From Oehlia diaphana (lineage: Eukaryota; Glomeromycota; Glomeromycetes; Glomerales; Glomeraceae), in assembly GCA_003833135.1 (NCBI GenBank), contig QZLH01000057.1, positions 21,517-85,516 of the forward strand: 64,000 nt of DNA, written 5' to 3'. The position numbers and the translations under genes are program-made. The number at the start of each line of letters is the position of its first letter. The first letter of the stretch is position 1. Below the pieces are notes generated by a model. That model saw nothing but the letters and a program-made list of their open reading frames with translations, had not been told where the DNA came from and did no database searches. This document shows positions 47,031-58,020 of the stretch, one piece after another.

Positions 47031-47283
47031 TGTAAAATTATACAAAATAATATTAAATTCAATAAAATGTCCATTCAGAATATCGGGGTTCATGATATTG
47101 GAGTTTTGGATAAAATAATTCAGGATAAAAAAATTCGGGAAATTGGATGTTTCATATAATTCCAGAAATTGAGATTCGGGAAATTGGCATTCGGTAAAAT
47201 GGAGTTTCAGGAAATGTTCAGAAAATTGGATTCGGGAAAAGGTATATTCAGGAAAATGGTATTCAGAAAATGGTCCGACAAGG
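47031..47283 (+). repeat. Degenerate short-unit repeat between the gene copies
   Basis: Variants of ATTCGGGAAATTGG (ATTCAGGAAAATGG, ATTCGGTAAAATGG, TTTCAGGAAATG) recur every 15-30 bp. A related piece (TTTCGGTAAAATGACCATTC) occurs near 20772. It is probably a dispersed satellite-like repeat. Confidence 0.65.
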
Positions 47284-47520
47284 AAATTAGTGGGGTTACC
47301 CCTAAAAAAATTAGGGTGATACGCGCATCTGGAAAAATATAAATTATTTGAATCTTACATTTTATTTTTACTGTTTTTGCCAACAACTCTCTTTTCTTTT
47401 TCGTAAGCCCATTTTTTTTCGCAACTTTCATATATTATTTTCGCCGTTTTTTTTTCAAAATACCAAAGTTACTGTAAAAAACATAATTCCACGCAGCGCA
47501 GAAACAAGAGAAGACATATA

Positions 47521-49090
47521 TTGTTGAGAAGCGGCGGATGCTATTCTCGCATAAAAGAAAATAGGAATAGAGTCATTACGAACGTAACAGTTTCTACGGG
47601 ACAACCAGCCGTAATTCCAGACCGCGTAAGCCAGGGCGTAAGTGGACATAGCCGCGTCCCCCGCGTGCGCTTTGCTAGCCCCTTTGTTAGCATACCGTTA
47701 AAAAGGTTACTAGAGGCTATTAACCACCCAAAGTCAATTCTAAAGTCGTCCAATAAGTTCAACCAAGAAAGTTACGTACGTCCAGTTCCTGGTGTACCTG
47801 AACCAGAGCTAAAACAGACGATAGCGCTGCGAAAATATCTGGAATCGCTTTGTTTAAACGAACAAGTATTAAGTCGTGAGCTATTACTTCGTCTTGGAAC
47901 ATATATGTTGGATTGTTTTGTTTCTCAAGGATGGTGTCGCCCTTTTATTCAACCTGAACAAAAATCGGCTCGTATTTATCACCTTCGCATCGCACGTCCG
48001 ATGGATTTAATAACAGTTGAACATAAACTTTGGGCAGGAGAATACGATGGTGCAGTTTCAAAATTCTATGATGATTTAGCACAGATTATTTATAATGCAT
48101 TCAAATTCCATAAAGAAGATTCCGTAATATTCAAAGAAGCAGATTCGATGCTTACGAGTTTTGTCAATTTAACAACGAAATTTTCGAAACCACCACATGA
48201 TATAAATAAATTGGACTTCGCACTTGCTCAGATTGGTGCTAAACTCCCTCATGAAGAATTTGGTGATGTTTGTAGAGTAGCACCAAATATTAATAGGTAT
48301 TCATGTTTTTTTGTTTTCCTCTTTTAACAGTTTCTTTTGTTTAATATTTTTTTTTTTTTTTTTTTNNNNNNNNNNNNNNNNNNNNNNNNNNNNNNNNNNN
48401 NNNNNNNNNNNNNNNNNNNNNNNNNNNNNNNNNNNNNNNNNNNNNNNNNNNNNNNNNNNNNNNNNNNNNNNNNNNNNNNNNNNNNNNNNNNNNNNNNNNN
48501 NNNNNNNNNNNNNNNNNNNNNNNNNNNNNNNNNNNNNNNNNNNNNNNNNNNNNNNNNNNNNNNNNNNNNNNNNGTATTCGTTCCTCCAAGTTACAAGGAG
48601 TGGTAGTAACGTTGCAAAACTTCCCTATGCTGCCGCTGAACGTATAGATCCGATGTCAAGTTCTCTTTTTGACACATTCGAACGTGAAAGTCTCCCTCCG
48701 GTTAGATTTCAACCAACAGAAACGCATTGTAACTTTGCACGTCTATACATCACCAAGGGTTCAAAGAATATTAAAAATTGTAGAGATGAACGCAATGCAA
48801 TTCTCGTAATTGTGAAGGATGTTTCTTATGAAGTCAGTGAGAATCGATTGCGATGTAATGTGATCATTTCAAAACCATTTGGCGAGCTACATGATCTCGA
48901 CACGTTCGAATTAACAGATGCACGATATTGGATCCGAGTTGCCTTACTCGATAAAATGACTCTCGATCTTAAAGTTGGGCCAAAATTCTTTAAAGAATAC
49001 TTACGAAAACCTTTCAAGGTTTCGGAATATGAACAACAACGTGACAATATAAATTTTTTGGAAGCTTTGAATCTACCTGAATCACGTTGA
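47521..49090 (+). CDS. Bromodomain-containing protein (start codon lost or misassembled)
   Basis: Coding sequence runs to 48296, a GTATTC donor at 48297 opens an intron spanning the N gap, and an acceptor (TTACAAG) at 48597 resumes in frame to TGA at 49088-49090. The join reads ...NINR-SGSNVAKLP. A bromodomain (acetyl-lysine reader) lies at about 47875-48175: RELLLRLGTYMLD, RPMDLITVEHKLWAGEYDGA and FYDDLAQIIYNAFKFHKEDS. The Asn that normally binds acetyl-lysine (Y-N motif) appears to be His (FKFH). The C-terminal exon is unrecognised. Compared with the copy at 46650, a 1-nt deletion removes the ATG and a 10-nt deletion follows, so codon 47521 is only where the shared frame becomes clear (TTG, not a true start). 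The gene is either broken at its 5' end or misassembled. Confidence 0.75.
48366..48573. other. Assembly gap, 208 N
   Basis: A run of N lies inside the predicted intron, preceded by a T-run, which probably stalled assembly. True length is unknown. A further exon inside the gap cannot be excluded. Confidence 0.98.
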
Positions 49091-49109
49091 TTGAAATTAT
49101 CACGTGATC

Positions 49110-49465
49110 TTTTTTTTTTTATTTATTTTATTTTCAATGATTTTATTTTATTTATTTATTTTATTTATTTTCTATAATTTTATTATTTTTTATTTATTTT
49201 CAAATTTTCAAATAAGTTTTATTTATTTATTATTTATTTTCAAATTTTCAAAGTTTCAAATAAGTTTTATTTATTTATTTATTTATTTTCGATCAATACA
49301 AATAAACAAATTTAGATAAATTCTTACTTTTTTAAAATATCGTGTAATTTCTCTTATATTGATGCATATTTTATTTATTTTCGATCAATACAAATAAACA
49401 AATTTAGATGAAATTATTACTTTTTTAAAATATCGTGTAATTTCTCTTATATATTGATGCATTGA
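49110..49465 (+). repeat. 3' flank: TTTA-rich tract and 92-bp tandem duplication
   Basis: After the bromodomain gene, a TTTATTTATTT-rich stretch (to about 49288) is followed by two 92-bp units starting TCGATCAATACAAATAAACA at 49289 and 49381, each with TTTAAAATATCGTGTAATTT and CTCTTATA. Confidence 0.85.
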
Positions 49466-51246
49466 AATATCATTCCCGATCATGGGTATCATACAAATAC
49501 AATAGATCCGCTACATGCATAGATTAGATACATTTAAAAAAAACACGATATTAGATAAAGTATCGTTTTCGCACATCTGATAATCCCTTTCAGTTTATTT
49601 GATGTATCAATTAACCTTATTAACCTTTAACATTTTTTTTTATAACTTTTCAGTTTTAATTAAATAAATCAAATATTGATTATCTTAAAAAAACTTTATT
49701 TCAATATAATCAATACAAAATGAATCCATGAAGCAATGAGATACAGTAGAATTAATCAATTGATTATATATTTATTTTGATCATAGAATATGTAGATAAA
49801 AACAATTCAATGAGAATTTTCTTTCGAAAATCATTCGGCGCGAACTTCCGATAAGTTATATATTCAATTAATTGCAACGTTTTAATAATTTGTTTTTAAT
49901 TATTCAACCTTTAGGACCAGTCACATTTATTCCATGTAATCCTCTGCAACTTCCATTAAAAAAACGTATAAATAAAGTTCTTAAAAAAAAAACGATTATT
50001 CGTTAAACAAAGTGTTACTAATAAAAATTTAAAAACTCCATAATACCTAACATTCAAATCCGAACCCCAATTAATTGGAGAAACTAACCCTTTCCATGAA
50101 GTCCAAACTGGGAATAAATCAAGAGCCAAGAAAAGAAATACATACTGTATATTCTCCCCCATTATCTTGGGAGATTAGTCAAGACAACAACAAGGTATTA
50201 TTGAGTTTGAATACAAAAGATAAGAATATATTACATGTATTAACAATTTACAATTTTAATAATTAGTGACCATGTGTCCAGATGGTTCGTCAATTATTTC
50301 TTCTTTGAATACCGTAAGGTAGTAAACAGACGAATCTTCCTTTTAATAACAAACATTGTGTTGTTACAATCACTTCCGTATATATGTCCTCTTTCTGACC
50401 CTACCAAGGTGATTCCAACTAAAGAAGAAATGTCACTTCCATATATACAGTATATGCCCTCTTATTATCACCTCCATAAAAAATGTTTATTATTTTTATG
50501 TATTTTTATTTTATGAAATAAATTGATTTTTGTGATGTCAATTGAACCTTCGATTTGACACGTTACGAAATAAATGTATTCCTTGCGACATCAATAATAA
50601 CACGATTTTTTTATTATTATTTAATTCTTTTAAAATGTAAAATCTTAAAAATCTTCAAACATTCATTTACGTGCACTATCCGAAAAAATTTTTTTTTTTC
50701 GTCGAAATTATCGTATTCTCTTATCGTTATTTCGTTATTTTAAATATTTATATATTTTTTCAAAAGTCAACTGATATTTTTTTTTATAACACGAATAATT
50801 TTAATTTTATTCGATTAATTTTATTCGATTACTTTATTATGCAAAATTTATGTTAATCTTCTTTAATACATATTGCGTAATCACAATTAAAGCAATTTAG
50901 GGTATATAATGTGATTTTTTGCTATCTTTTCTCTTCAAACTCTTCTCGCAATCAAAAAGAAAAAAAAAAAAAAAAAAATTTCAAAAAACAAAATAAAGTA
51001 TCTTCCAATATCATCTATAAAATAAACATTTTACTTCTTGGAGTCCCTATAAAAAATTTTTTGGAAAATTGATCATGTCAGAGTTTTTTTGAAATGAAAA
51101 CGTAATATACCAATTGGTAAATGTTCTTAAATTTCATTATTTATTATTAATCTTTTTTTTGCAACATTAATTTTATTAATATATAAATTTATTAAATTAA
51201 ATAGGGCCACGAACTTCTAAAGAACAAAATTAAAACGGCATTACTG
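49466..51246. other. Intergenic; short frames not supported
   Basis: Frames of 60-80 codons at 50075-50516 contain mild protein-like pieces (EKLTLSMKSKLGINQEPRKE) and a duplicated CACTTCC(G/A)TATATA string, but no family and no gene structure is seen. The rest is A+T rich. Confidence 0.4.
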
Positions 51247-51321
51247 TTTCGCTTTCTTATTTTATGAAAATAAAAAATTTCAAAATGGCATTTTTTATTT
51301 TCAAAAAGTAAGAAAGCGAAA
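51247..51321. repeat. 75-bp interrupted hairpin
   Basis: TTTCGCTTTCTTA and TGAAAATAAAAAA on the left are exactly matched in inverse on the right (TTTTTTATTTTCA, TAAGAAAGCGAAA) with a 5-nt internal mismatch and a ~13-nt loop, giving 26 bp of stem. It could be a fold-back element or an RNA hairpin. Confidence 0.75.
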
Positions 51322-52000
51322 AAATTTATGAGGGCTTGTAAAAAACGAATTTTAAATAGGCCATCTTTAATTGTAAATGAGGAATCACAAATTGATAATT
51401 CATCATTTCAATTATTATTACGTTTCATTTTTAAGAGAATTGAATATTTAGTTATATTTTATTATTTATTTATATGCCATTAAAGAAACGGTAAATGAGA
51501 AATAAAAAATAGAGTATATTAAGTATTGAAAGTAATATATGCAAAAAAAAATGCGAGTATTATATACTAATGTAAAAAAAATTTGTAGATGTTCCAGTCT
51601 GTAAATGATTTACCGACCAGAATTGAACAAGGGCTAAGATAAATCAAATTTTCGTGTTCGACAAAAAAAAGTCGTATTGATTGACTGTGTAGAAGTAGTA
51701 GATTTGAAAGTAATATATGCAAAAAAAGGTAAAAAAAATGTTATTCAAGGAAGACGTTCTAAGCCATTTACACTCATCCTAACAATTTTAATATTTTTAA
51801 ATTCGCCGTTGTCGGAGCGATAACCGCATCATAACAATTAGAGGAAGTTTGTATCGCAGCTTGGGAAGCATAACGGGAATTCGGTGAAAGATTCTTTGGC
51901 CTTTCCCTTCCCTTGGACCTTATCTTGTTTTTCTCTGATACAGAATTAGAAAATTTTCACTCCAATGATCTTAATTCCCAATAATTAATAAAGATACGAA

Positions 52001-52136
52001 CTTGCTAATATTTCTTCATTATAGTAGGAAGATTCGAACTTTCTACTATTTCTTCATTATAGTAGGAAGATTCGAACTTTCTACTATTTCTTCATTATAG
52101 TAGGAAGATTCGAACTTTCTACTATTTCTTCATTAT
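52001..52136. repeat. 38-bp tandem repeat, about 3.5 units
   Basis: ATAGTAGGAAGATTCGAACT starts at 52021, 52059 and 52097, a period of 38 bp, nearly perfect, with partial units on both sides. Each unit includes an inverted CTACTAT/ATAGTAG pair. Read on the minus strand it contains AGTTCGAATCT, which resembles the tRNA T-arm or box B. Confidence 0.9.
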
Positions 52137-52246
52137 TGACAATATTTACATGTTCTGTTGTAATAGTTGGTTCCGGAAGGATGATATTTAATTGTCTTCT
52201 AATAATCTTTTTCAATAAAAGTTAAAGGATATTATTACGTAATTTT

Positions 52247-52728
52247 TTAGGGTGGCCTGTGGCTGTGTAGCAAAAATCTTGCGTTACGCTTAATAATAAC
52301 GTCACGATTGTTCAAAACTACGGCCTTGGCAGAAGTCTCTTGAACATTTTCAATTATACGTTCTTTCTTTGTTTTGGGACTTATGTTTTTGTCTGATACA
52401 CCATATTCATCAATATTTGCATGACTTGATGCTTCAGAATACATCATTTCCATTATTTCTCGAAAACTGACGCGTTTCGCGTTTTTGATCTTGCACCATA
52501 TCTATAATCCAAAATGGCGTGATTTGAGTAGTGATTCATGTATTTCTCATCTTCATTTTTAGCTTTGTTTTTATTAATATAATCTTTGAAATTCGCGAAA
52601 ATGACTTCTTGTTTTATATACGCGGAGCCTGGTCTATGATGATGCTTCTTATCGTTATTCTCGATATTCTCTTCTACGAATTTCGAATGTTCAAATGTTG
52701 GTTTTCTCGGTAATTTATATGAAGGCAA
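52247..52728 (-). pseudogene. Unrecognised coding-like pair of minus-strand frames
   Basis: Frame 52728-52453 (91 codons, MPSYKLPRKPTFEHSKFVEE..., RPGSAYIKQEVIFANFKDYI, KYMNHYSNHAILDYRYGARS) ends with TAA that overlaps the ATG of a second frame, 52453-52247 (68 codons, MEMMYSEASSHANIDEYGVS). Composition is protein-like throughout. No domain is recognised. It could be one gene broken by a frameshift, two exons, or a relic. Confidence 0.4.
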
Positions 52729-52739
52729 TATGATATTAT

Positions 52740-53720
52740 TTTTTGATTAAAAGGCTTTCTGATTCAATCGCTCGGCAAAAAATTGGATATTACTTTATAT
52801 AATTGTATCCACCCTAACCCAGTAACTTCGCACCATTATCCTCATAACACTAAAAGACTAAAGTGAATTGTGAATATTATATATTCTTAGTCCTATTCTA
52901 AAAACAGTCATAATATAATTGACACTTTTTTCTAAAAATATACTGCCTTTGCGAAAGACTTACGCTCAACTATACGCACCCTTCGTTATTGTTCAATCTT
53001 CAATAGTAATTAATAAGTACATTGCTTTTAAAAAACTATTACATACATATGAAATTATACCATATAGTAGTTCATAATTTCGCTTTCTAGTTGTGTTGTT
53101 AATAAAACGAACGTAAATTTGATCAATACTTTATATAAAATATTACGTTAGTTACGCTAATTAAGTCATTATTAAAAGTATAATAGTTCTCTTGTTGGTC
53201 GTGGAAATCAATTGAATATAATTATATTTCTGGGAGGGCTTACAGCAAAGTAAGGGTATGTAAAAAAAACGGAACTGAAACTGATAAGAAAAATCAATTC
53301 TTTTTTTCATGTTATTAAAAAAAATCCCAGAAATTTTTTACACCACCCCATATGACCATATCAATGATGTGATCTTGATAATCTCCTAACATCGCCACAT
53401 AAAAAAACGAGGCTGTACGCGGGAAACATATTTAAAATTAGAAATTCCATATAAAAATTTTATGGGGCAAACCTGTACTCGTATGATTGTATTACAGAGC
53501 GAAACCTTAACAGGTAATATTAACTATTAACTTGGGGTTTCAGCTGAAAATGGTGAAAATGGTATGATTGAGAGGGTAAAATCGTAAATTTTTTTTTTTT
53601 AAAAAAAACATTTATAAATCTATTCTTCAAGTCGATAGTAGATAATTAAATTTTAATCTTTTCAAATATTGACTTACATCCCTGATCATTTTTCGGCTTT
53701 GATTTCTCCTAAGACGTAAG
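52740..53720. other. Intergenic
   Basis: Includes AACCCAGTAACTTCGCACCA near 52815, TTACGTTAGTTACG near 53147 (also seen at 29830 and 30535) and a T10-A8 palindrome near 53589. No gene is recognised. Confidence 0.45.
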
Positions 53721-54663
53721 ATGAGTGAAAAGGAAAATCTTAAAGACAAAAGTCTAACAAAACTAGAACTTGAGTTAAAACGTCAAATTTTCAAACAAAA
53801 TCAAATTTTTTCAAATATTTCAAAATGTCTTATCAAATATGTGCAAATTTCATCAATACTCCTTTTAATAATATTCCTCTTGATAAATGCCATTCTTATC
53901 AACTTCCAATATTCATCACAAGGTGGATGCTCTGAAATTTATACAGCAGCATATCTATTACAATATTTTATTAAGAAAAGCACTAAGTCAGACCTTTTTT
54001 AAAGTCATACAGAAACAAGATTTAGAAACACATACTGTATGTCTACTCCTAAAAGGAAAAAAAAATTTATCAAAGATACAACAGACAACGATATGAAGAA
54101 ACTGAATATAGATCTGATTGAAAATATTAATCAAAATCTTAATTATCAAATAGTATAGCTAATAGATTTTATGAAAAAAAATTAACTTTAGAAGAACATG
54201 AATGTCAAAAAATGTTTGAATTAGAAGAAAAAAAATTAACTCAACAATACGAGTTAGAAAAGATTAAGTTGGAAATAGAAAAATTACGTGCTGAAAATGA
54301 AAAAGTTAAATTAGCAGCTACAAATCCCAATAAAAATTTTCTCATTCCAAAAAAAACTCCGATATGTGATCAATTTTCTAAAAAATTTACAGATGAGCCA
54401 AGTGAAAATTCATATTACAAAATTTAGGACAAGGAAGAAATGTATCAAGAAAGTTGAATAACGGTAGTTACGGTACATCTAAAGGAGGATCAATGCATGA
54501 TAAACAAAAGATGGATAATAATGAAGATATTAAAGCGGAATTAACAAAAATCACTAATAAAGAAATGCGGCACAGTAAAACATATTATAATGATTGTATT
54601 TCACGAAAAGTTACAGTTTATTATATATATATATATATATATGTTATATATATTTATTTATAA
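53721..54663 (+). pseudogene. Frameshifted coding relic with coiled-coil region
   Basis: Ordered pieces in different frames: MSEKENLKDKSLTKLELELK from 53721; SNIHHKVDALKFIQQHIYYN and KQDLETHTVCLLLKGKKNLS at about 53905-54070; a strongly heptad-like segment ELEEKKLTQQYELEKIKLEI...LRAENEKVKL at about 54215-54310; SYGTSKGGSMHDKQK...TKITNKEMRHSK at 54463-54590. At least three frame changes and several stops intervene. I recognise no family. The coiled coil suggests an oligomerising protein or a transposon accessory protein. Confidence 0.5.
54620..54655. repeat. (TA)n microsatellite
   Basis: About 11 TA units interrupted once by GT, then further TATATATT, directly before the hairpin at 54667. Confidence 0.85.
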
Positions 54664-54666
54664 AAT

Positions 54667-54694
54667 CGTTCCTTATCGGTCGGGATAAGGAACG
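54667..54694. terminator. Perfect 11-bp stem hairpin
   Basis: CGTTCCTTATC-GGTCGG-GATAAGGAACG forms a perfect 11-bp stem with a 6-nt loop, directly downstream of a broken coding region and within a locally G+C-richer stretch. In a nuclear fungal genome this would not be an intrinsic terminator of bacterial type; it may be the end of a mobile element or an RNA hairpin. The type label is only the nearest available. Confidence 0.4.
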
Positions 54695-54859
54695 GGTGGG
54701 CATCGTGGGGTATAAGTGAGGGTTCGTTCTTGGATAAGGATGGGCGAAGAGTTTCAATTAGTGTCATTATTCATTTGAATGTATAGGACTTTTTTATTGT
54801 TTACTCGCCTGCTTTTACAGAAAATAAATATATATTTATTTATATACTTCCTTTATATC

Positions 54860-57114
54860 ATTATATCATTATGACTTAATATTGAAGATACTTGTTCATT
54901 AATCATATTTTTTATTCATATTGTAAAAATTTACTGATACTTAAAATTGTTATAGTATATTTAAGTTAATAAATAGTATTAATCAAAGTTTTACTTTGAA
55001 ATTAAAGGTATATAATATTTTAAACTAAAAATTTTATGAACATAGGCTTTGTTTTTTGCAAATAAACAATCTTGAATTTTAAAAGTTGAATTATTAATGA
55101 AAATTAAATAGCAATTACAGTCAAAACTTGTTATATTGAACCCTCAGTTCCAACCATTTTTATTCACTATAACAAATATTCACAAAAATGAAAGATTTCT
55201 TTATAATAGTAAATCTTATATTAATACAATAAAAAGTTTCTTTTAATAAAAGTATTTAATTTTTGATTTTAATTTCTTATACAAATAATATTAATAATAA
55301 AGTGAAATACTAATCCTAATTTTTGTGTTTAAAGTGATTTGTGAACAATATATCTAATGATTTCATATAATATTCATAATGAATATAAATTTATAATATA
55401 CATTTTATATAAAATTCTTAAAAAGTCGACTAATTCTAATATTAAGATTTTATTAGTAAGTTTACTATAACAAATAAGATTTATTAGTAAGTGAACTGGA
55501 AGAATAAAAAAGTTCACTATAAGCCAAATTTACTATAATAAGATTTATTATAATAAGCATTAACTGTATATAATTAATTATACCAAAATTATATCAAGTT
55601 TTAAAAATTAAAATACAGTAAATTTAATTTACTAAATAATTTTACTGGGCAAATTTATATATATGATTGACTAAAGTAGTTATTAATAAAATTATATTTT
55701 AAAGTAAGTTTTATTTAATAAAATATATAATAAAAAAAACAAAAAATACTATTAAAAAATATTTAATAAAATATTATATAATACTAGTTGTAACCTGTTG
55801 CTTCGCACCAGGATTTGGCTGGAATTATATTATCGTCACTTTTTTTTAATTTGTTTAACGTCACGTAATAAACTGGCCAATGGAAGTAATGTTGCACAAT
55901 TTGGAATTTATTTATACAGGTAATCTAAACGTTACAAATTTTTTTAATTATATAGATTTATAATTAAATAAAATTATAGATAATAAAATAAAATTATTCA
56001 TAAGTATTTTTTTGCATTGCATATTGTTATTTTATAATATATCTATCATGTTTTCTTAATAAAGCTTACTAATTCCTTTAGGAATAATTATATAAAAAAA
56101 AAATTATTAAAATTTAAAATTACCAATATTAATTAAAATTCAAAATTTATTAGTAGTAAAAATAATTTTTATAAAAATTTATATATATCATATAAAATTA
56201 TAAAACAAATACTTATAATAGTGCAATAATTTATAATAAAAATTTACTTATTAATTATAATAAAAATTTTAACTTCAATATAATTTAATATAATTTATAT
56301 ATATAATTAAAATTTTATAATTATACTAATTTAAAATTTTTTTTTTTATTTTCAAAATATAATTCCATCACTTTAATTAAAACTATTTAAATATTAATCT
56401 TTATAACTGTAAGAAAACTTCAGATAAATTTATAAAAATTTAAAAATCAAGTTTATTATTATTATTTTATTATCTAATAGTTCAAATTGATTTAAAAAAA
56501 ATTTATTTAAATTTGATTATTAAATATTAAAATAAAAAATATTAATTGTAATATAATTAATTATAAATTGTATATTAAATATTTGAAGTTCTAATATAAG
56601 TATATTTATTAAGAAATTATGTTTTCAAATTTTTTATTTTTTTATTTACTAATTTTTGAGTAAAATTTTATTACTTTAGTCAAATAAAATTAATTTTCTT
56701 TATTAGTTAAAAATTATTTAGTAAAAACAAAATTACTTATACTGTATATTAATTTTTATGAATAATATAAATATAATACTTATGGGAAAAATTATATTTT
56801 CATAATAGCATTAACTAAATTTTTTTTTTATTATTATTATACTCAAAGGAAGCATCCTTATTTAAAGGAAAAGTTACAAGAACCAAATCCTATTCTAAAT
56901 AGATTATACCCTACCCACCTGCAGATATACCTTATGAGTCAGACGCTACACTGATGAAACTAAATTGTAAATATAAACCTAGTATACCAAAATTTGAATT
57001 AATTAAAATTAAACATTATAACTAATTTGAGGAATAAAATAAAATAAGACTATAAATTTACATGACAAAAAATATTGGAGATTACAACAAAAGAATCTAT
57101 AATTATATGTTTGA
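54860..57114. other. Extremely A+T-rich gene-poor stretch
   Basis: Long runs of A, T and AT dinucleotides; no open frame of interest. A G+C-richer island at about 55790-55845 holds ACTAGTTGTAACCTGTTGCT followed by TCGCACCAGGATTTGGCTGG. Confidence 0.6.
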
Positions 57115-58020
57115 AACAAAAACAAATTAGATGAAGGTGAAGATTTTATTAGAAAAGTATTACAAAACATACTAGGAGTTACAGTAAAGTCAGAAAAATT
57201 TCAGAAGTTTCAACAATTGGCATTAGAGGTGAAAGTTGAAACTTTTCTAATAACAAGATTACAGAAGGACTTTAAGATATCTCTTGCTGGGGCACAGACA
57301 CTTATGGCCAATATTTTAATTTGATTCATTCTAGCATTTAAAAAATTAATATGGAAACTAAGATGTGAACAAGTTATTTTATGGGAAAAAAGAAAAGGCA
57401 TTTCTCAAACAGATAAAATTGCTTCAGAATCCAAAGCAAAGGACAGTTCAAATCAAATTTCAGAAACCAAAGTAAAGGACAATTCAAATCAACTTTCAGT
57501 TAAAGCAAAAGATTTACAAACAACAAAAGTAGAAAAGTAGATCGATTACAAAAGTCAATTTCTTTGGTAAAGAAATCAATGGATACCTTCATAAAGAAAT
57601 ACATTTGTGAAGATTGGATTCCAATAAAAAAGAAAGTTGATAAGGTTACATTATACATGAACAAAAGATTACTGGATTAAAAAAAAAAAAATTATTAATT
57701 AATTAATTATTATTAATTTTACCTTCATTTTTAGTACTATTTTTATTTTATTTTTTATTTTTATTTTTAGTATTATTTTTATTTTATTTTTTATTTTTAA
57801 TTTTTTAATCTTTTTTTTTTAATTATTATTTTTTATTTTTGTTTTTCTATTTAATTTTTATATCCAGTTTATATGATATAATATCTAATGTTTGAACGGA
57901 CTGGCCTGGAGCTGGGAGTATCATTCATAGAATATTTGTGATTATTATATAATCTAAATATATTCTAATAAAATGGTACATGATTCAACATTAAAAAATA
58001 AATAAATAAATAAATAAATC
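57115..58020 (+). mobile_element. 3' end of a plus-strand non-LTR retrotransposon
   Basis: The frame from 57115 to TAG at 57540 has one internal TGA (57322). It reads LDEGEDFIRKVLQNILGVTV...LITRLQKDFKISLAGAQTL and then AFKKLIWKLRCEQVILWEKR. The IW.xRCexxxxWEK motif is what I associate with the C-terminus of RNase H-bearing LINE-like ORFs in these fungi. A G+C-richer tail near 57898 (ACTGGCCTGGAGCTGGGAGT) and ATGGTACATGATTCAACATT lead to an (AAAT)n tail at about 57993-58020. Reverse transcriptase and upstream parts are absent, so it is a strongly 5'-truncated dead copy. Assignment rests on motif memory and the tail structure. Confidence 0.5.

Noticed and set aside
46467..47762. Several minus-strand frames over the duplicated bromodomain-gene 5' region
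   Set aside because: Antisense shadows, present in both copies only because the DNA is duplicated.
48311..48606. Open frames running through the N block
   Set aside because: Created by undefined bases; the real reading is the exon resuming at 48598.
52001..52136. CRISPR-like array
   Set aside because: Units are contiguous tandem copies with no variable spacers, in a eukaryotic setting.
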